In this document: positions 43,270 through 56,369 of the stretch, piece by piece
Numbering within the stretch: position 1 is the first letter of the stretch
How the letters are laid out: every line of letters starts with the position of its first letter
Source of the DNA: Oenanthe sinensis
Taxonomy: Eukaryota; Streptophyta; Magnoliopsida; Apiales; Apiaceae
Direction: 5' to 3'
Assembly (NCBI GenBank): GCA_028671895.1
Contig: CM053810.1
Location: forward strand, 61,195,501 to 61,259,500
Length of the DNA: 64,000 bases
Position numbers and translations under genes: made by a program
The notes under the pieces: generated by a model
Databases searched by the model: none
What the model was told of the DNA's origin: nothing
What the model saw: only the letters and a program-made list of their open reading frames with translations

Positions 43270-46200
43270 ATTGGTGGAAAGCTTGCATCTTTAGAGGAAC
43301 ACATTGCTACAATAAAGTCTAATCCTTTATTTCAAGGGACGGATTTCAAGATGTTATGTTATTGTATCTCAGAAATTTGGTTGCATCTTTGTATATAATC
43401 GTAAAGTTTTCCTGCTACACTCATGGATACATCATACATTCGCTCATATATCTATAGCGTGCCTTGCTCATATTTACTGATGAATAAAATTTTAGTATCT
43501 CCTTTTCTCTAATGAAATTATCCAGAAGGGTTGGTGTTAATTGCTGGAGAGTGTAACTAGATGCCCTTGGCTTACCTTCTAGTTGGTAACATCTTGTATT
43601 ATTTCATAAGTACTAGTACTCTCCAGTCCCATGGTTATATAAAGGTCACTGGATTGTTTTTCTATAATTTGTGTCTTCCTCCGGCTCTTGGTTCCTCATT
43701 GGCTGCCTTTTAACAGGTATTGTACTGGTGGAATTAGGTATGAAATGGCATCTGCATATGTTAGGTCAAAAGGTGCAGGATTTGAGAATGTTTTTCTGTT
43801 GACCTCCAAACCCTTTCTAATTGTAGTCTTCTTGGGATTGTTATTACTGATGTGCAGAAGTAAGTTGTTGATTTTTGATTGGATGGGATATAGCTGAACG
43901 CCTGAACCGATTCATTTCTATGAAATTTTATAAGTGATTGGTAGATATCGAGGAATTCCGCAACATTCTCTTCTATTTAATCTTTAATCCTTTCTGTTCA
44001 AGGCTCACCAATAAGGTTCATAGGCATCTATTAGGGATTTATTGGGTTTTTGTGTAGAGAATAGATATCTGTTACTTAACATTAACGCTATCAATTTAGT
44101 GAAGATCATCCTTATGCATGTGTTATCGGTAATTGCAATATGTTCATCTGGAAAAAGTTTTTTATGGTTTGTTTGTTTGCATTCTGACTTGTGTCTGATT
44201 AAATAATTATAAAGATGATGTCATTTGGTGCATTAACTGACCTTGGGAGGTGCCTGCAGCACCCCTAAAAATCTGACTATTTAGAAAATTAGGTCTGAAA
44301 TTTTAGTTTTTGTACTCCATAAGTATTTCTGTATAAAAGTTTTCATTTTGCACCCACAAATTTTATGATTTATGATTATTTTTTTGTAAAAAGATATTTT
44401 ATATGAAGTGTCGGTGTATGATACTTTTAGGTAACTGCAGTATTGCCCCGACATAGATATTGAAATGAATTTCGAACCTTTGTATAATTTATGGTTTTGA
44501 TATAAAAGAAGAATTGTGTTATAAGAATGTACTTTGACAATATAGTTTATACGGAGTATTATATATTTTTTGTCTTTAATTATACTTTATGGTACTTTAT
44601 TTGTATTTGTTGCAGTCGAAGTTTGACATCCCCATTGCATTCTTTTCGGTTTTGTCCCTTGTTTAGACTTGTTTGTTGAGCCTTTATTGTCATTGGTAAT
44701 GATATATTGATATATGTGGTGCCTCCCAGGTCAAAACTTTCTTTGTCAAAAGATTTAATGAAGTCCATAGTTTTTATTCTCTCGGTTTGGCATGTATAGT
44801 TCCCCTGACAAAATGGCCCTACGCGAGTTTAAATTGTCATAGTGATAATAAAGTTTAATTAATGAAACGCTTTGCTGCAGTTATATGGTGGAATTCAGCG
44901 TTACTTGGAACAATATCCAGATGGTGGCTTTTTCAAAGGAAATAATTTTGTTTTTGACCACAGGTATGAGGTATATATGTTTATGAATGACTTAATCTGA
45001 AGTGATGAGGTTCATGTCCATTTTTAATTGTTTTTCAGGTCCTACAGATATTTCAACATTGCAGGGTACAGACTAAAAGAGGCTTCTGAATTTACTGCAT
45101 ATTGACTTCCAATTTTTTTGTGATGTGTCATTTTTCGGTCATGTGAAGATATGTGCTTTTTGAATGTTAAGAAAAACACAAAATACATGGTTATGAAATA
45201 ATTGGAGTACCTGACACATTATTATATAATAAAAATCTTGCATTTGCTAACCAGCTTACTTGATTACTGTAGGGTTTCTGTTGGCAGTTTAGATACAGAT
45301 GTCCTGGGTTCCTGCCTTCTCTGTAGATCATCATATGATGATTATTCTTCTCGGAGTCGACGCAGTTACTGTAGAATGCTTGTGTTAAGTTGTGACAATT
45401 GCCGGGTATGTACTGTTGATAAAACTTCAAACTTAATACAAATTGTATGTGTTGCTGCAAACAGCTTGCTGCTGCTGATAAAACATCAAACTTAATACTG
45501 ATCGTATATGTTGCTGCAAGTAACTTGCTCAACAATTTAAGATGGATTTTAATGTTCATTTTTGTGTTTTCATTGATTGTTTTATGTTGTCGTAAACCCC
45601 TATGCACTTTTGTTAAATACATATACTAGATGATTGACTAGGCTTCTTGTAACTTGTAAGATTGCTGCAATTTAAGCATGCAAACAGTTCAGTTTAGGAA
45701 CCACAAATACAATGCTGGGAGAGAGGAGCAATATTTAATTGGTATGCCACCCAACAAAAGTTTTGTGCATAAAGTAAATAAAACTATAACTATTAAATTA
45801 CACCTGGCACCTACACTATAACTATTTTATAAGGTTTAAAACAAAGTCCAAGTGTACCAGTTGCTTTTTATTATCCACTTATAACAGAAGAAAATATTGT
45901 ATGTTGGGGAATTTTTTTTAAACATTCTGGTGCATGTATATATATTAATATAAGAGGATTATTGCCTATTCTGTTGTAGATGTAATATCTTAAATATGGC
46001 CATATTTTGTTTTTTTATATTTTGACCCGGCATGGCAGGAAAAAATTGATGAATATGTTTGTGAACTGTGTCATGATAATGGCAAGCGTGTTTTATTCCT
46101 TCCATCAAATGAAAACGAGAAGTTGCATGAAACATCAATACCCCCTGATCTAGAAGTTGGTGTTGCAATGAATACCAATCAGAGAAATGGCAAGGTCTGT

Positions 46201-47075
46201 ATGCTGCATTGCTTTTGTTTCCATGCTTTCATTTTAAGCCAAATGTTAATGCAAAGTCTGATTCCTACAGAGTCATGACCACTGCTTTGCTTAAACTTAA
46301 ATAAATCATGTAAAAATTTAAAATATTCTTAATAACAGGTGAAACTTCTAAAAAGCTGAGAATATTATGCTTACATGGGTTCCGGCAGAATGCTTCTGGT
46401 TTCAAAGGAAGATTGGCATTGCTAGCCAAGAAACTTAAAAACATTGCTGAGCTTGTTTTTGTCAATGCGCTTCATGAGCTGTCATTTATCTACCAGCCCA
46501 GAGACCAAAATCTTAATCAACTATCAGTGTCTGCAGAGCAAAGTTCACAGCCACCAAAAAGTTGCAGTAAGAAGTTTGCATGGTTGGTTGATCCTAATTT
46601 TTGTTGGAAAGTTGATGCTGATTGGAAAGTAGTAGATGGTCCATTCGATTTTCTGCAGTACCAGCAGCAAACTCAAGGTTTTGATGAATCACTTGGATAC
46701 TTGAAGAAAGTGTATTCCCGAGAAGGGCCTTTTGATGGGATCTTAGGATTTTCACAAGGAGCAGCCATGGCTGCTTCTGTTTGCGGACTACAACAAAAGC
46801 TAAAGGGAGAAATTGAGTTTAGATTTGTGATTTTGTGTTCTGGATTTGCAGTTAATATGGAGTATGAGAAAGGATCAATCAATTGCCCTTCACTCCATGT
46901 TTATGGCAATGAAAAGGGTGAGGACAGGCAGATTACAAGTCAAATCAGCAGAGACTTGGAATCTTTATTTGAAGAAGGTTCTCGGATGACTATTGAACAT
47001 GAATTTGGACACATAATACCTACTCGATCTCCATATATTGATCAGGTAAAAAATTTTCTCCGACGTTTTCTCTAG
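43270..47075 (+). pseudogene. damaged rhodanese-FSH hydrolase gene (STR6-like)
   Basis: Exons recognisable by homology: 43270-43350 (GGKLASLEEHIATIKSN), 43717-43795 (rhodanese loop CTGGIR, then ASAYVRSKGAGFENV), 44881-44963 (LYGGIQRYLEQYPDGGFFKG), 45273-45405 (GSCLLC and CRMLVLSCDNC zinc ligands), 46039-46194 (VCELCHDNGK) and 46339-47075. The last encodes the serine-hydrolase (FSH1/OVCA2-type) domain with LHGFRQN, nucleophile GFSQG and EHEFGHIIP. Plant STR6 has this rhodanese, Zn-ligand and FSH order, but here the N-terminal exons and the first half of the rhodanese domain (over 100 residues between exons 1 and 2) are absent. The donor after 43795 is damaged (TTTTTCTGTTGA), and the 46194 to 46339 junction is out of phase with simple GT-AG splicing. 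The FSH domain itself is open, with DAPH changed to NALH. A truncated hydrolase might still be made. Confidence 0.75.
45428..45540. repeat. approximately 60-bp tandem duplication in a STR6-like intron
   Basis: CAAACTTAATAC...GTTGCTGCAA..CTTGCT occurs twice with a period of about 61 bp, just after the zinc-ligand exon. The copies differ by several substitutions, so it is old. Confidence 0.6.
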
Positions 47076-47233
47076 TTGTTGATTTAGAACATTGACAAGG
47101 AGTTAGAAAAAGTACAATGACACCAAAAACCTTCAGTTTTTTAGGTGTTGTAAGTTATTTACAGGCTCAGACACATCTCAACCCTTTGTACCTTGTAAAT
47201 TGTAACTAAGATGTTGATTTCTTTTCACCTATG

Positions 47234-50200
47234 TAGACCCGGCAATTTTGGACACGACACGATTTACACGACACGAAACGACACGAAAATTTAGTGTTTG
47301 TGTTTGCATTTTTAGTACACGACACGAAAGTACACGAATACGAAAGTACACGAGCAAGATTTAGTGTCGGTTTTGTGTTTATCCTTCGAGTACACGACAC
47401 GACACGAAGTATACGACATAAATAAATATATAAATAATTTTTAAAAATAAATAATATTATAATATAACTTAATAATTTTATAAAAATATTTTTATAAGAT
47501 ATGAAAAAATATTATACATAAATCTTACACAGTTAAGAATAAAATACATACATTATAGTATACAAGTATACAAGTATACATTATAATTTATAAATTATAT
47601 TTGTACCATATTTAATAATTGAGACTTGAGAGTATATACTGTATAGTGTATACGGGTTAAAGAGTAAAGACTCAAAAATCAAAATAGGTCAATAGTCTTT
47701 ACTCTCAATACACTCATATGAATTAGATTAACTCATAGCAGCCGCCGCTCTCAACTCAAGTCTAAACAACAATATTACTGACTACAAATTGGGTTTCCAA
47801 ATTCAGAGCGGCATGATGGATGAAGAGCGACCAGATTCTAATATTCCGGTAAGATTTCAAATATTACTTCTTGTAATCGATTGGTGTTAGATTTTGTTAC
47901 TCTAAATCGAGTTTTAGACTTTTAGCCTATTAATTCATTGAGTGTTAGATTCGTTGAGTATTTGTAGATTTTGTTAGGTTTTGTTTCTTACTTTTTATAT
48001 TTTATGATTTCAGCTATATGAATCACTAAGTGATGATGAGGCAGATTTGAAGGAAAGTGAAAACACGACGCGAACCACGGAAGGTTCTGTCCAACCCGAG
48101 AAGCCCCTAAAAGGTGGTACTAAACGGAAGTGGTCAAAGGCTTGGGATACGTTTGATCACATTAATAGTGGAAAAGATGAGGGAGAAATAGCCAAGTGCA
48201 AAAAATGTGGTTATTCGATTGCTTACAATTCACAGTTTGGGACCGGAAACCTGCTTAAGCATCAAAAAACTTGTACAAGATCTGCGGATGTGAGGCAGAT
48301 GATTATTTGCAGCAGTCAAGGTTCCATGACATTGCAAAGTTCAAAATTCGATCCATCGATTTTCAGAGATATGATAACGGATTCAGTGGTAAGACACAAT
48401 TTACCTCTCCAATTTGTTGAATATGAGGGCATTAGAGAAGCTTTTAAATATGCACATTCAAAAGCTATTCTAGTGAGTAGGAACACTTTAAGAAGTGATA
48501 TATTGCTCGGTTATAAATCTGAAAAAAGAAAGTTGTTAAACATGTTAACAAATGTTGGTAGTAGAGTATGTTTAACTTCTGATTTGTGGACATCCGTAGC
48601 AACGGATGGATATATCACTCTTACCGCTCACTTTATCACCGATGATTGGGTTTTGCATAAAAAGTTGTTGAACTTTTCATACATGCCATCACCACATACG
48701 GGGATCACAATTGCTGATAAAATATATAAGTTGCTGTGTGAATGGAACCTAGAGCATAAGTTGTTTAGTATCACTTTGGATAATGCTTCTAGCAATGATG
48801 CATTTGTTAGTATTTTGAAAACACAACTAAATTTGAGGAATGCTTTAATTAATAAAGGAGAGTTTTTTCACATTAGATGTTGTGCACATATTCTTAATTT
48901 GATTGTGCAAGAGGGTCTAAAAGATATGGATGCTTCTGTTGTTAAAGTTAGGGAGTCGGTCAAATATATTAAAGGGTCTCAAGGTAGAAAGGAAAAATTT
49001 AAAGAATGTATAGAACATGTGGCTCTAGAAAAAAGAAAAGGATTGCGCCAAGATGTGCCAACAAGATGGAATTCGACTTATCTTATGCTTGATAGTGCCC
49101 TTTACTATCGTAGAGCCTTTGTTCATTTGCAATTAAGTGACTCTAACTACAAACATGGTCTCGAGGAGGATGAATGGGATAAAATAGAAGGTATTTGTAG
49201 GTTTCTTGGTGTTTTTTACAATGTTACTCGGTTATTTTCGGGCACAAAATACCCCACGGCCAATTTGTATTTTCCAAATGTCTTTCTAGTTCAACATACA
49301 TTAAACAAGTCTGTTAAAGACATGAATAATATAGCAAGATCTATGGCTATAAAAATGCAACCGAAGTTTGACAAGTATTGGTCGGATTATAACATGATCC
49401 TTGCTATGTCGGTTGTGTTTGATCCTCTATAAAGATCCAATTTGTGGAGTTCTGCTATAAAATGTTATATGGTGCTGATTGTAATCAGATTTCGAAAATC
49501 CATGATACCTTGTATGCCTTATTTGATCTATACAAGGGCACCATACCTACATACACTATTGTGTGTGGAAGTCAGCCTGGAACTTCACTACAGAATCAAG
49601 AAATTGATGTAATGCAGGTGCTTTCTTATTTCTTTTGTACTCAGTTTTAATATTCTGCCCAGTTTAATAAATTTATATCCTGCCCAGGTTTACTAACTTA
49701 TATTCTGATTTTTTTTAAAGGAATTTGATGCCTTGGACTATGATCATGGGACTGTCTTGGAAAAAAATGAATTGGATAGGTATTTGGAAGAGAAGCGGCT
49801 AAATAGAGCCCTTGAGATAGATGTCTTAGAATATTGGAGAACAAATCAATTTAGATTCCCCAACCTTGCACTTATGGCTCGAGACGTGTTAACAATTCCA
49901 ATTTCAACCGTCGCTTCGGAGTCGGCTTTTAGTATTGGAGGAAGGGTCTTAGATCAATATCGTAGTTGTTTGGCACACAACATTGTGGAGGGTTTGCTTT
50001 GTACCCGTGACTGGAAATTCAATGAGCAAGAAGGTGATAAGCTAATTGAGATAATGATTTATTTTATGGACACATTCTTATTTTCTTATGTTAATGTTGT
50101 CATGATGCTTGGTTTGCAGTTTATCATAATTATCCGTTAGAAGAGCTCACTCAAGATATTATGAAGCTTGATATTAATGATGATGCTAATCAATGATCAT

Positions 50201-50662
50201 GACGTTCGAGGTATAAACGTTCGAGTTTATCATATTAGATTGTATTTTTTGAATGGAACTTTATTTAGCACAAATAAAAAAATAAAAAGGAACTTGATTT
50301 TTTTCTTTGTTCTTTTGCAGGCCACTATTGACAAGTGGGGGAGAGTGAATCGGCAGATGGTTGTGAAGAAAATGATGAACGTTATTTTCTTTAAATTTCA
50401 GCATCTTTTTATTATGATTTCTATAGTAATTCTGTTGGACTTGACTTAAAATTTGAAATTGTAATGTGAACTTTAACAATTTCGTGTAACAGTTCGTGTC
50501 CATTCGTGTCCATTCGTTTCCATTCGTTTCGTGTACACAAATGGTACACGAAAAAATTCGTGTACTTCGTGTCGTGTCGTGTCTGATCGTGTACAAGTCG
50601 TGTCGTGTTCGTGTATACCCAAAAGTACACGAAACACGACACGACACGGTTTGACAGGTCTA
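47234..50662 (+). mobile_element. hAT transposon with perfect 8-bp target duplication, 3429 bp
   Basis: The left end TAGACCCGGCAATTTTGG and the right end TTTGACAGGTCTA form short imperfect terminal inverted repeats. They are flanked by CACCTATG at 47226-47233 and again at 50663-50670, an exact 8-bp duplication as hAT transposition makes. Both subterminal regions are dense in ACACGAA/CGTGT words, the likely transposase-binding repeats. The element carries one transposase gene. It lies 150 bp beyond the stop of the STR6-like gene. The perfect target duplication indicates a recent insertion. Confidence 0.93.
47813..50196 (+). pseudogene. hAT transposase (BED finger, hAT dimerisation domain), one frameshift
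   Basis: Four exons fit: 47813-47848, 48014-49617, 49721-50033 and 50120-50196. The second carries a one-base loss near 49430, where VVFDPL runs into TAA and the expected frame resumes as FVEFCYKMLYG. The BED zinc finger has AKCKKCGYSI and HQKTC. The RNase H-like catalytic core shows LTSDLWTS, ITLDNASSND, RCCAHILNL and RWNSTYLML. The C-terminal dimerisation region reads YWRTNQFRFPNLALMARD and STVASESAFSIGGRVLD. The last exon ends PLEELTQDIMKLDINDD. Apart from the frameshift, all expected motifs are present; an active copy elsewhere could mobilise this element. Confidence 0.88.
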
Positions 50663-50670
50663 CACCTATG

Positions 50671-51790
50671 TATCCAGATTTTCTAATCAACTGTTTTACA
50701 AATTTGATTTTATTTGCATCGCATTTATGGGTCTGTCATTCTTCTGGATGTCCTTTTTTTTACACTGGAACTGTCTATCTTTTTTAGATGTCGAATAAAA
50801 GGTCTTCTATTCGGTAGCAATTATATCCATTTCATTTACTCAATTTCTTGGTATAGAATCACCAAGAACACAAAAACGTGATAGGCTAAATTGCCTATCA
50901 GTGTGTACTTTGGAGTGTTATCATTCCAATACAGGCTACACTGACTTGCACGGGTTGAGGCATGTTTTCAACATTAACGTCTTCACTATTTAACGATGAA
51001 AGATCCAAATTTATGATTCATATTTGATGAATTAGAAGAAAAAAACTGTCTGAATTTCTTTTGGCTATCCAGTGGAGTAAAATAAGATGCGGGAACCTTT
51101 CAATCTATGCAAAACAATTTTTTCCCAACAAGTGATGGTAATGAAAAATAAATTTTTTTCTTACAAAATGTTATTTTGTATTTGGATAAATTTACTTACA
51201 AATTCAGTAGTGTATGGTAAACTTTCACTAATAATTTATTGTTTTTTTAAAAAACTAGAAAAATGTCTCTATTTAATAATTAAATTGCACCAAATAAGAA
51301 TAAATTTATGGAAATGCAAATGCATATACATACTCGTAATCTTCTGAACTAAATTTGTCTGAGATTGTAGGGTAATTTTTCATGCAACCAACAATGATCA
51401 AGTCATTCTTATGCCACCCGGACCAAGTCATTACTCTGGACAAGGCAAGGAAAAGTTACATATAGTAAACCATAAGGTCATTACTCTGGACAAGGCAAGG
51501 AAAAGTTACATATAGTAAACCATAAGGAGAGAAGTATGAAGGTATTCAACAGTTTCAGAGTTATATTTACTAATCGTCTTTCATTGTTTTAGATGACAAC
51601 TGTGGCTGGGAGTTTTACTATCTACAAAAATTTGTGTATCCTGAATACAAAACGTACACTAAATATAACTTCAATTCCACTTGGCACCACAGTAATGCAA
51701 GTACGCAACTCCAAGCAACAACAGACAACTCTTTTTTTTCTGGCTGGTAATGACACCGCCACTTCAAACTTATGCTAGCAGAATTTACTA
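50671..51790. other. spacer between hAT element and AP-3 mu gene
   Basis: Contains the 3' flank of the STR6-like gene and a perfect tandem duplication at 51424. A stretch at 51380-51420 reads MPPGPSHYSGQGKEK but has no continuing frame. No gene is recognised. Confidence 0.45.
51424..51525. repeat. exact 51-bp tandem duplication
   Basis: The segment beginning GTCATTACTCTGGACAAGGC and ending AGTAAACCATAAG is present twice without visible change, so it arose recently. Confidence 0.8.
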
Positions 51791-54700
51791 CTATGACCTT
51801 ACTTCATATTTTCCTGCTCGTGTTACAGCTCGGAAACCTTTGTAAGGACGCGCAGGAAGATTCTTTATATCCAAGTTATCAATTTGAAGACCAGAGAGAG
51901 CAACACCCATTATCTTGAATGACACTTGGAAACTGGGAGATACATGGACGCATTCCAGACCTGTCTCAAGCTTCATTGTTCCAGACATTGAAGGGGCTTT
52001 ATCTTTTGGGATTCGTCCAATGGACCAGCAACAAGTCTGTAGGATCAACAAGTATGCAAATAAGTGACTGATAAGTAATCAAGTGCCCTGTGATGAAGGC
52101 AATGCAGTTCCTTATGTAAATTTAGAAACTAAAACTTACTATAAGGACTGTGAAAGCAGACTGAAAGGATAAAGGCTTGCAACCCATGGACACACAAATA
52201 GAACATAAACTTTTACACTTGCTGAAATCCCCCACAAGTTTTATGATAGTACCTTATTGGCAAGAATGTTTACAGTTCCATGGTTTGAAGTGAGATCAGC
52301 AGATAAAATGCAAGGAGGAAGCTGAAATTGCACTTCTATAGAGTCAATTGTCTTTCCGGGATCGTTCCGACTTCCAACAAGAACATTAATGCGACACGTT
52401 CCAGAGTCAGAACTTAGTTGTGGTTTCACATATATTGGAGTGTTCTTCAACTTTTTAACCCTGAAGCAAGTTTAAAGAAACAGACTGAAACTAAGATGTT
52501 AAAACATGTAAAATCATAAGTGTGTGAGGGATGCTATCCCAAATGTTGGTCCATAGTCCGTACTATTAGAGGTCTAGACTCTAGGGTTCAAATCTTATCA
52601 ACATCATATTAGAATATAATATATTTTATGAATTCTATAAACTTATGGCCCAAATCTTCACAACAACATATTCAAATATAATATTTATTTTAGAAATCAT
52701 AAATCAAGTTAGCATATTCCTCCAAGTCAAATTAAAAAACTTAACAATCCATATTCTAATAATATGTATAAAATTTAAAATTTAAAAAATTTATACCAAA
52801 ACCATTCCAAAGTTTGCTTTCAAGTGTGAAAGAGAATACAGAACAATTAAATGAAAGAAAATACTAGTGCTTGAGATAAATTACTTATACACAAAAAAGG
52901 AAATGCTGATCCACATCGACCACAATAAGTGTTATATACTTATATACAAATCAGGAGCACTTGCACAACCTAGTACCACATCTGGCTTAATATTTACATA
53001 TATACATAAGTCTTACATAATTTTATAAAAATTCAATCACAAATTAAATTAAAACGTTCAGCGCACGGGTTATAAGCTATATATATAGAATACATAAAAT
53101 GAGCAAGATCAAGAACTATAAAGATGCATAGACAGAAGCTAGAAGCTAGCCTTCAGTAGTTAAGGTTCATAACATGGTATAGATGCTATCCTAAAAGTAC
53201 CAACCTGTAACTCATCAGCTTAAATTGTCCATCAGGAGGCACAAAAGATAGAATTTGACTTGATTCCCATGGCCGAAACCGAACGCAAGGATGAAACTGC
53301 ACATCATTTATAATGGAAGGGTTGCCAAATGAAAGAGTCAAATCAGGAAAACCTGAGAGTTGCGAGTTCACTTGGACTTGACCATAAATCTCACACTTGA
53401 CAAGAACTCCTTCCCTGAACAGGATAAGTAACTAATAAGATAATTGAAGAATTAATCAATGATAACATGAAATTCCCATGTCATATAAAGCTATCAAATC
53501 CTATATATTAGTAGATTAAGGGAGGAAGGAAGGAGTTGACCACTTGCAGAAATTCTACAGACACCCTTTTCATTACCAAAATAATAAGATGGATATTGCA
53601 ATAGAGGACCAGCAAAATTTGTTGAACAAATTATTTACCCCTCTTTTAAAAAAATGTATCAACCACTCTATCAATCGCAAATTAGAAGTGCCTATGTCTC
53701 AACTTAGACATCTTGAATTTCTTTTCAGGACTACCAATATATATGTTCTATCTCTAATCTTAATAATATCATACTTCCAGTTATACTATCACAATCTGTT
53801 CATTGAATTTTCTTTTATGGTAAAAAAAAATCACAAGACAAGTTTTTTTTTTTTTGGGTCTCTAATCTTAATTATATCATACTTCCAGTTTTACTATCAC
53901 AATCCTTTCATTAAATTTTCTTTTATGGTAAAAATATTTCATAAGACAAGTTATTTTTTTTGTTACACCGGGTGCCAGACCAGTTTGTGAGCACCTCGAC
54001 TGAATTCCGGAGGGTGACTAGCACAAAGGCCCATTGCCATGGCCATCCCCTAAAATTCGTATTGCTCTTCAGGGGAATCGAACCCAAGACCATGCGCCTA
54101 ACCACACATTCTCATATTCGCCCTTACCATTTGAGCTATCCGGGGTGGGTTATAAGACAAGTTAGCAGGCAATAATTATGGTGAGAGTTATCCAATATTT
54201 AGAGGTACACAATATAAAGAATAACTAATTAAAAACTAGATATAAATATTTTTCTAAATTGGTATATTTGAAAGCAATGTAGTTTCTTAATCAACCTATG
54301 AAAATTGGAAACAGATTAGGCCATTATTTTTTAATGAAGGTAAACAGATCATGACATCATTTTCGGATGAAGGTAAACAGATTATGACATCATTTTCGGA
54401 TGAAGGTAAACAGATTAGGACAATTACAAATTAAGGGAAGGTGCTGACCTCTGGAAGTTAGAAGTTTTTTAATCCTGTGCAGGTCTACAAAATTGTATAG
54501 TTGAAATGAAACTTATTTTGCTTCCTGTTTTTCCAAAAAAAATCATTTTTCTATTTCTGCAAGTCATCTCTATTGATAACCAAATTAAAATGCAGAATAC
54601 ATACATACATATATATATATAGAAAGATGGAACCGATGCATACCTGTTTATGACTGCATCCATTTCTTCAACAAGATCAACATATACTTCATTGCTTGCA

Positions 54701-56197
54701 TGCTTCAAATCTGTCGTTCTCCACGGAACACAGGATGCAGTGGCGCCTGGGAGGGTGTTGCTCATATTGGAAGAGTTACCAGTAACAACACTCAACATTT
54801 TGCCAACAATACTTGGAGGAGCTATCATCCCCCTCAGGATGTTAGGTTCTGTTGTAAGCGGAAAGCCATTGTCTATCATCTCATCCAGAAGCTAAAAGCC
54901 AAAACCAACCAGCAGATTTATTTTTAATAAGATATCGATCAAAAAAATTTATCATACTCACAGACCTCTAGACCAGCATTTGAATACTGTCCTTCCATCG
55001 ATAAAGCACAAAAATTCGAAAACTACACTAAGCATCGGCAAAAAATTAAATCAACATATTAAAAGGCCGGAATAAGTAAATGGCTCACATACTTCATATA
55101 CGATAACAAAGTTATCCTTTATTAGATCTTCATTCAATCCAGCAAGATAATCAGACAGAACATCAGCCACCCTGCAAAGGAACTAAAGACAATCAATTAG
55201 AAATCACAGAGATTTGTCCCTGACATAACTATCCACTTAATGACACCGAAAATACACCACAACATAGCTCTGTATAGTCAGGTCAGACTTCTACACCATA
55301 AATTGAGCCCATAAAGAAGCAAGGATAGCACACTGTATGCAGTATCATACAAATCAAATAAGTTGGAATAAGCTATAACTTGTAGTTTTATAAAGCTAAG
55401 AAACTAAGCTACAAAGGAAATTTCAGAGTAATTCCAGTTGTATGCATAAGTATGCGCCTATGCATATTAATGTATATCTTTCCACACCCCATTATCTCCT
55501 GCTATCCCCTACAACACTTCACAACATCTAAATCAACATAGCATAACTCTTTCATATATAGTGTTCAACTAAAATTACAAAATAGTAACAATATATTAGG
55601 ATGTGCATAAGAGATTTGTCAGCTTTCCTAATGAATTCGGATTAAATCTCACCTCAATGGCCATCAAAGGCGGCATTTCAACTTGCGTGCAGGCTAAGAA
55701 TGTGATATTATCACGAACAATTTGAAAAAGGTAATGCGTGGGGGAAGCAATCACCGGTGCAAGCTACAATCACATAAGTATCAAGATAACATCAATATTA
55801 AAATTGCTGGATGCTGATATTATGCCATTATTAATTATCAATAACTAAAATTAAAAACAAATTCGAGTAGTGTACTTGTCGATTAGTACCTTAAATGTAT
55901 CGGATTGAGAGACAGCGTGTTCCCAATACCAAGCACATATGGAACGATCAACTCGATGACCAGTGAGCTGTTTCTCTAGAATCACCTCGCTAATAATCAT
56001 AGTCCAACAATATTATAGTTAATACAAACAGTATAAAACAATACAATTATAAATTTTTACTGTACTTTGACTACATTTAGATCATGTATGTAATCGAGTA
56101 GTCTAAATTAACAATTAAAATACTTGTAAAACTTCCATATATATATGTACAAGTGAACATACCCAGAATCTGATAGAAGAAATATACACTGCAACAT
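51791..56197 (-). CDS. AP3M: AP-3 complex subunit mu
   Basis: Eight exons: 56163-56197, 55890-55989, 55653-55763, 55093-55182, 54644-54891, 53205-53414, 52253-52460, 51791-52036. All borders are GT-AG and all phases join; the product is 415 aa, the usual length for plant AP-3 mu. The N-terminal longin-like domain (1 to about 140) starts MLQCIFLLSDSGEVILEKQL and includes VADVLSDYLAGLNEDLIKDN. The mu-homology domain (from about 190) includes EVYVDLVEEMDAVINR, FRPWESSQILSFVPPDGQFK and SSDSGTCRINVLVG. It ends ARPYKGFRAVTRAGKYEVRS. AP-3 sorts cargo from the TGN/endosome to the vacuole; mu recognises Tyr-based sorting signals. Intron 5 (53415-54643) carries a SINE. A (GA)n tract lies in the leader. 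The gene looks intact. Confidence 0.95.
53751..53940. repeat. approximately 110-bp tandem duplication in AP-3 mu intron 5
   Basis: TCTCTAATCTTAATAATATC ... TTTTATGGTAAAA occurs twice, at about 53751 and 53860, ending each time in CAAGACAAG or TAAGACAAG. The second copy supplies the target site of the SINE. Confidence 0.7.
53954..54151 (-). mobile_element. tRNA-derived SINE with 13-bp target duplication
   Basis: Read on the minus strand, the head has a Pol III A box TAGCTCAAATGG (54127-54138) and a perfect B box GGTTCGATTCC (54074-54084), and the body ends in a short A-rich tail (AAAAAAAA). ATAAGACAAGTTA flanks it at 53941-53953 and 54152-54164. The head is tRNA-like but not a clean tRNA gene: no acceptor stem closes. 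The roughly 200-bp length suits a plant SINE. It is inserted in the sense orientation within intron 5 of AP3M. Confidence 0.88.
54339..54420. repeat. 33-bp tandem repeat, 2.4 copies
   Basis: GAAGGTAAACAGATTATGAC followed by ATCATTTTCGGAT repeats with a 33-bp period in AP-3 mu intron 5, with one T/C difference between units. Confidence 0.75.
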
Positions 56198-56252
56198 TTC
56201 CTCTTTCTTGAATTGATTCAACAAATGAAGAGATCAGACTCAGGAGTGTGTG

Positions 56253-56256
<4 letters not shown>

Positions 56257-56292
<36 letters not shown>
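56257..56292. repeat. (GA)n microsatellite in AP-3 mu leader region
   Basis: About 18 uninterrupted GA dinucleotides 60-95 bp upstream of the start codon, that is (TC)n in the transcript direction. Pyrimidine-rich leader tracts are common in plant housekeeping genes; it will be length-polymorphic. Confidence 0.85.
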
Positions 56293-56296
<4 letters not shown>

Positions 56297-56369
56297 AACG
56301 GTTTTGGGGTCCGGCTAATCGGGTATGGACTTGGGACTTGGGAGGGCTTCCGGATCGTATTGATTTATC

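Noticed and set aside
45191..45622. 143-codon minus-strand frame
   Set aside because: It is antisense to the zinc-ligand exon of the STR6-like gene and to a tandem repeat in its intron; no protein character.
53960..54150. A nuclear tRNA gene on the minus strand
   Set aside because: A and B boxes are present, but there is no closing acceptor stem, the unit extends 100 bp past the tRNA part, ends in an A-rich tail and has a target duplication; a SINE explains it better.
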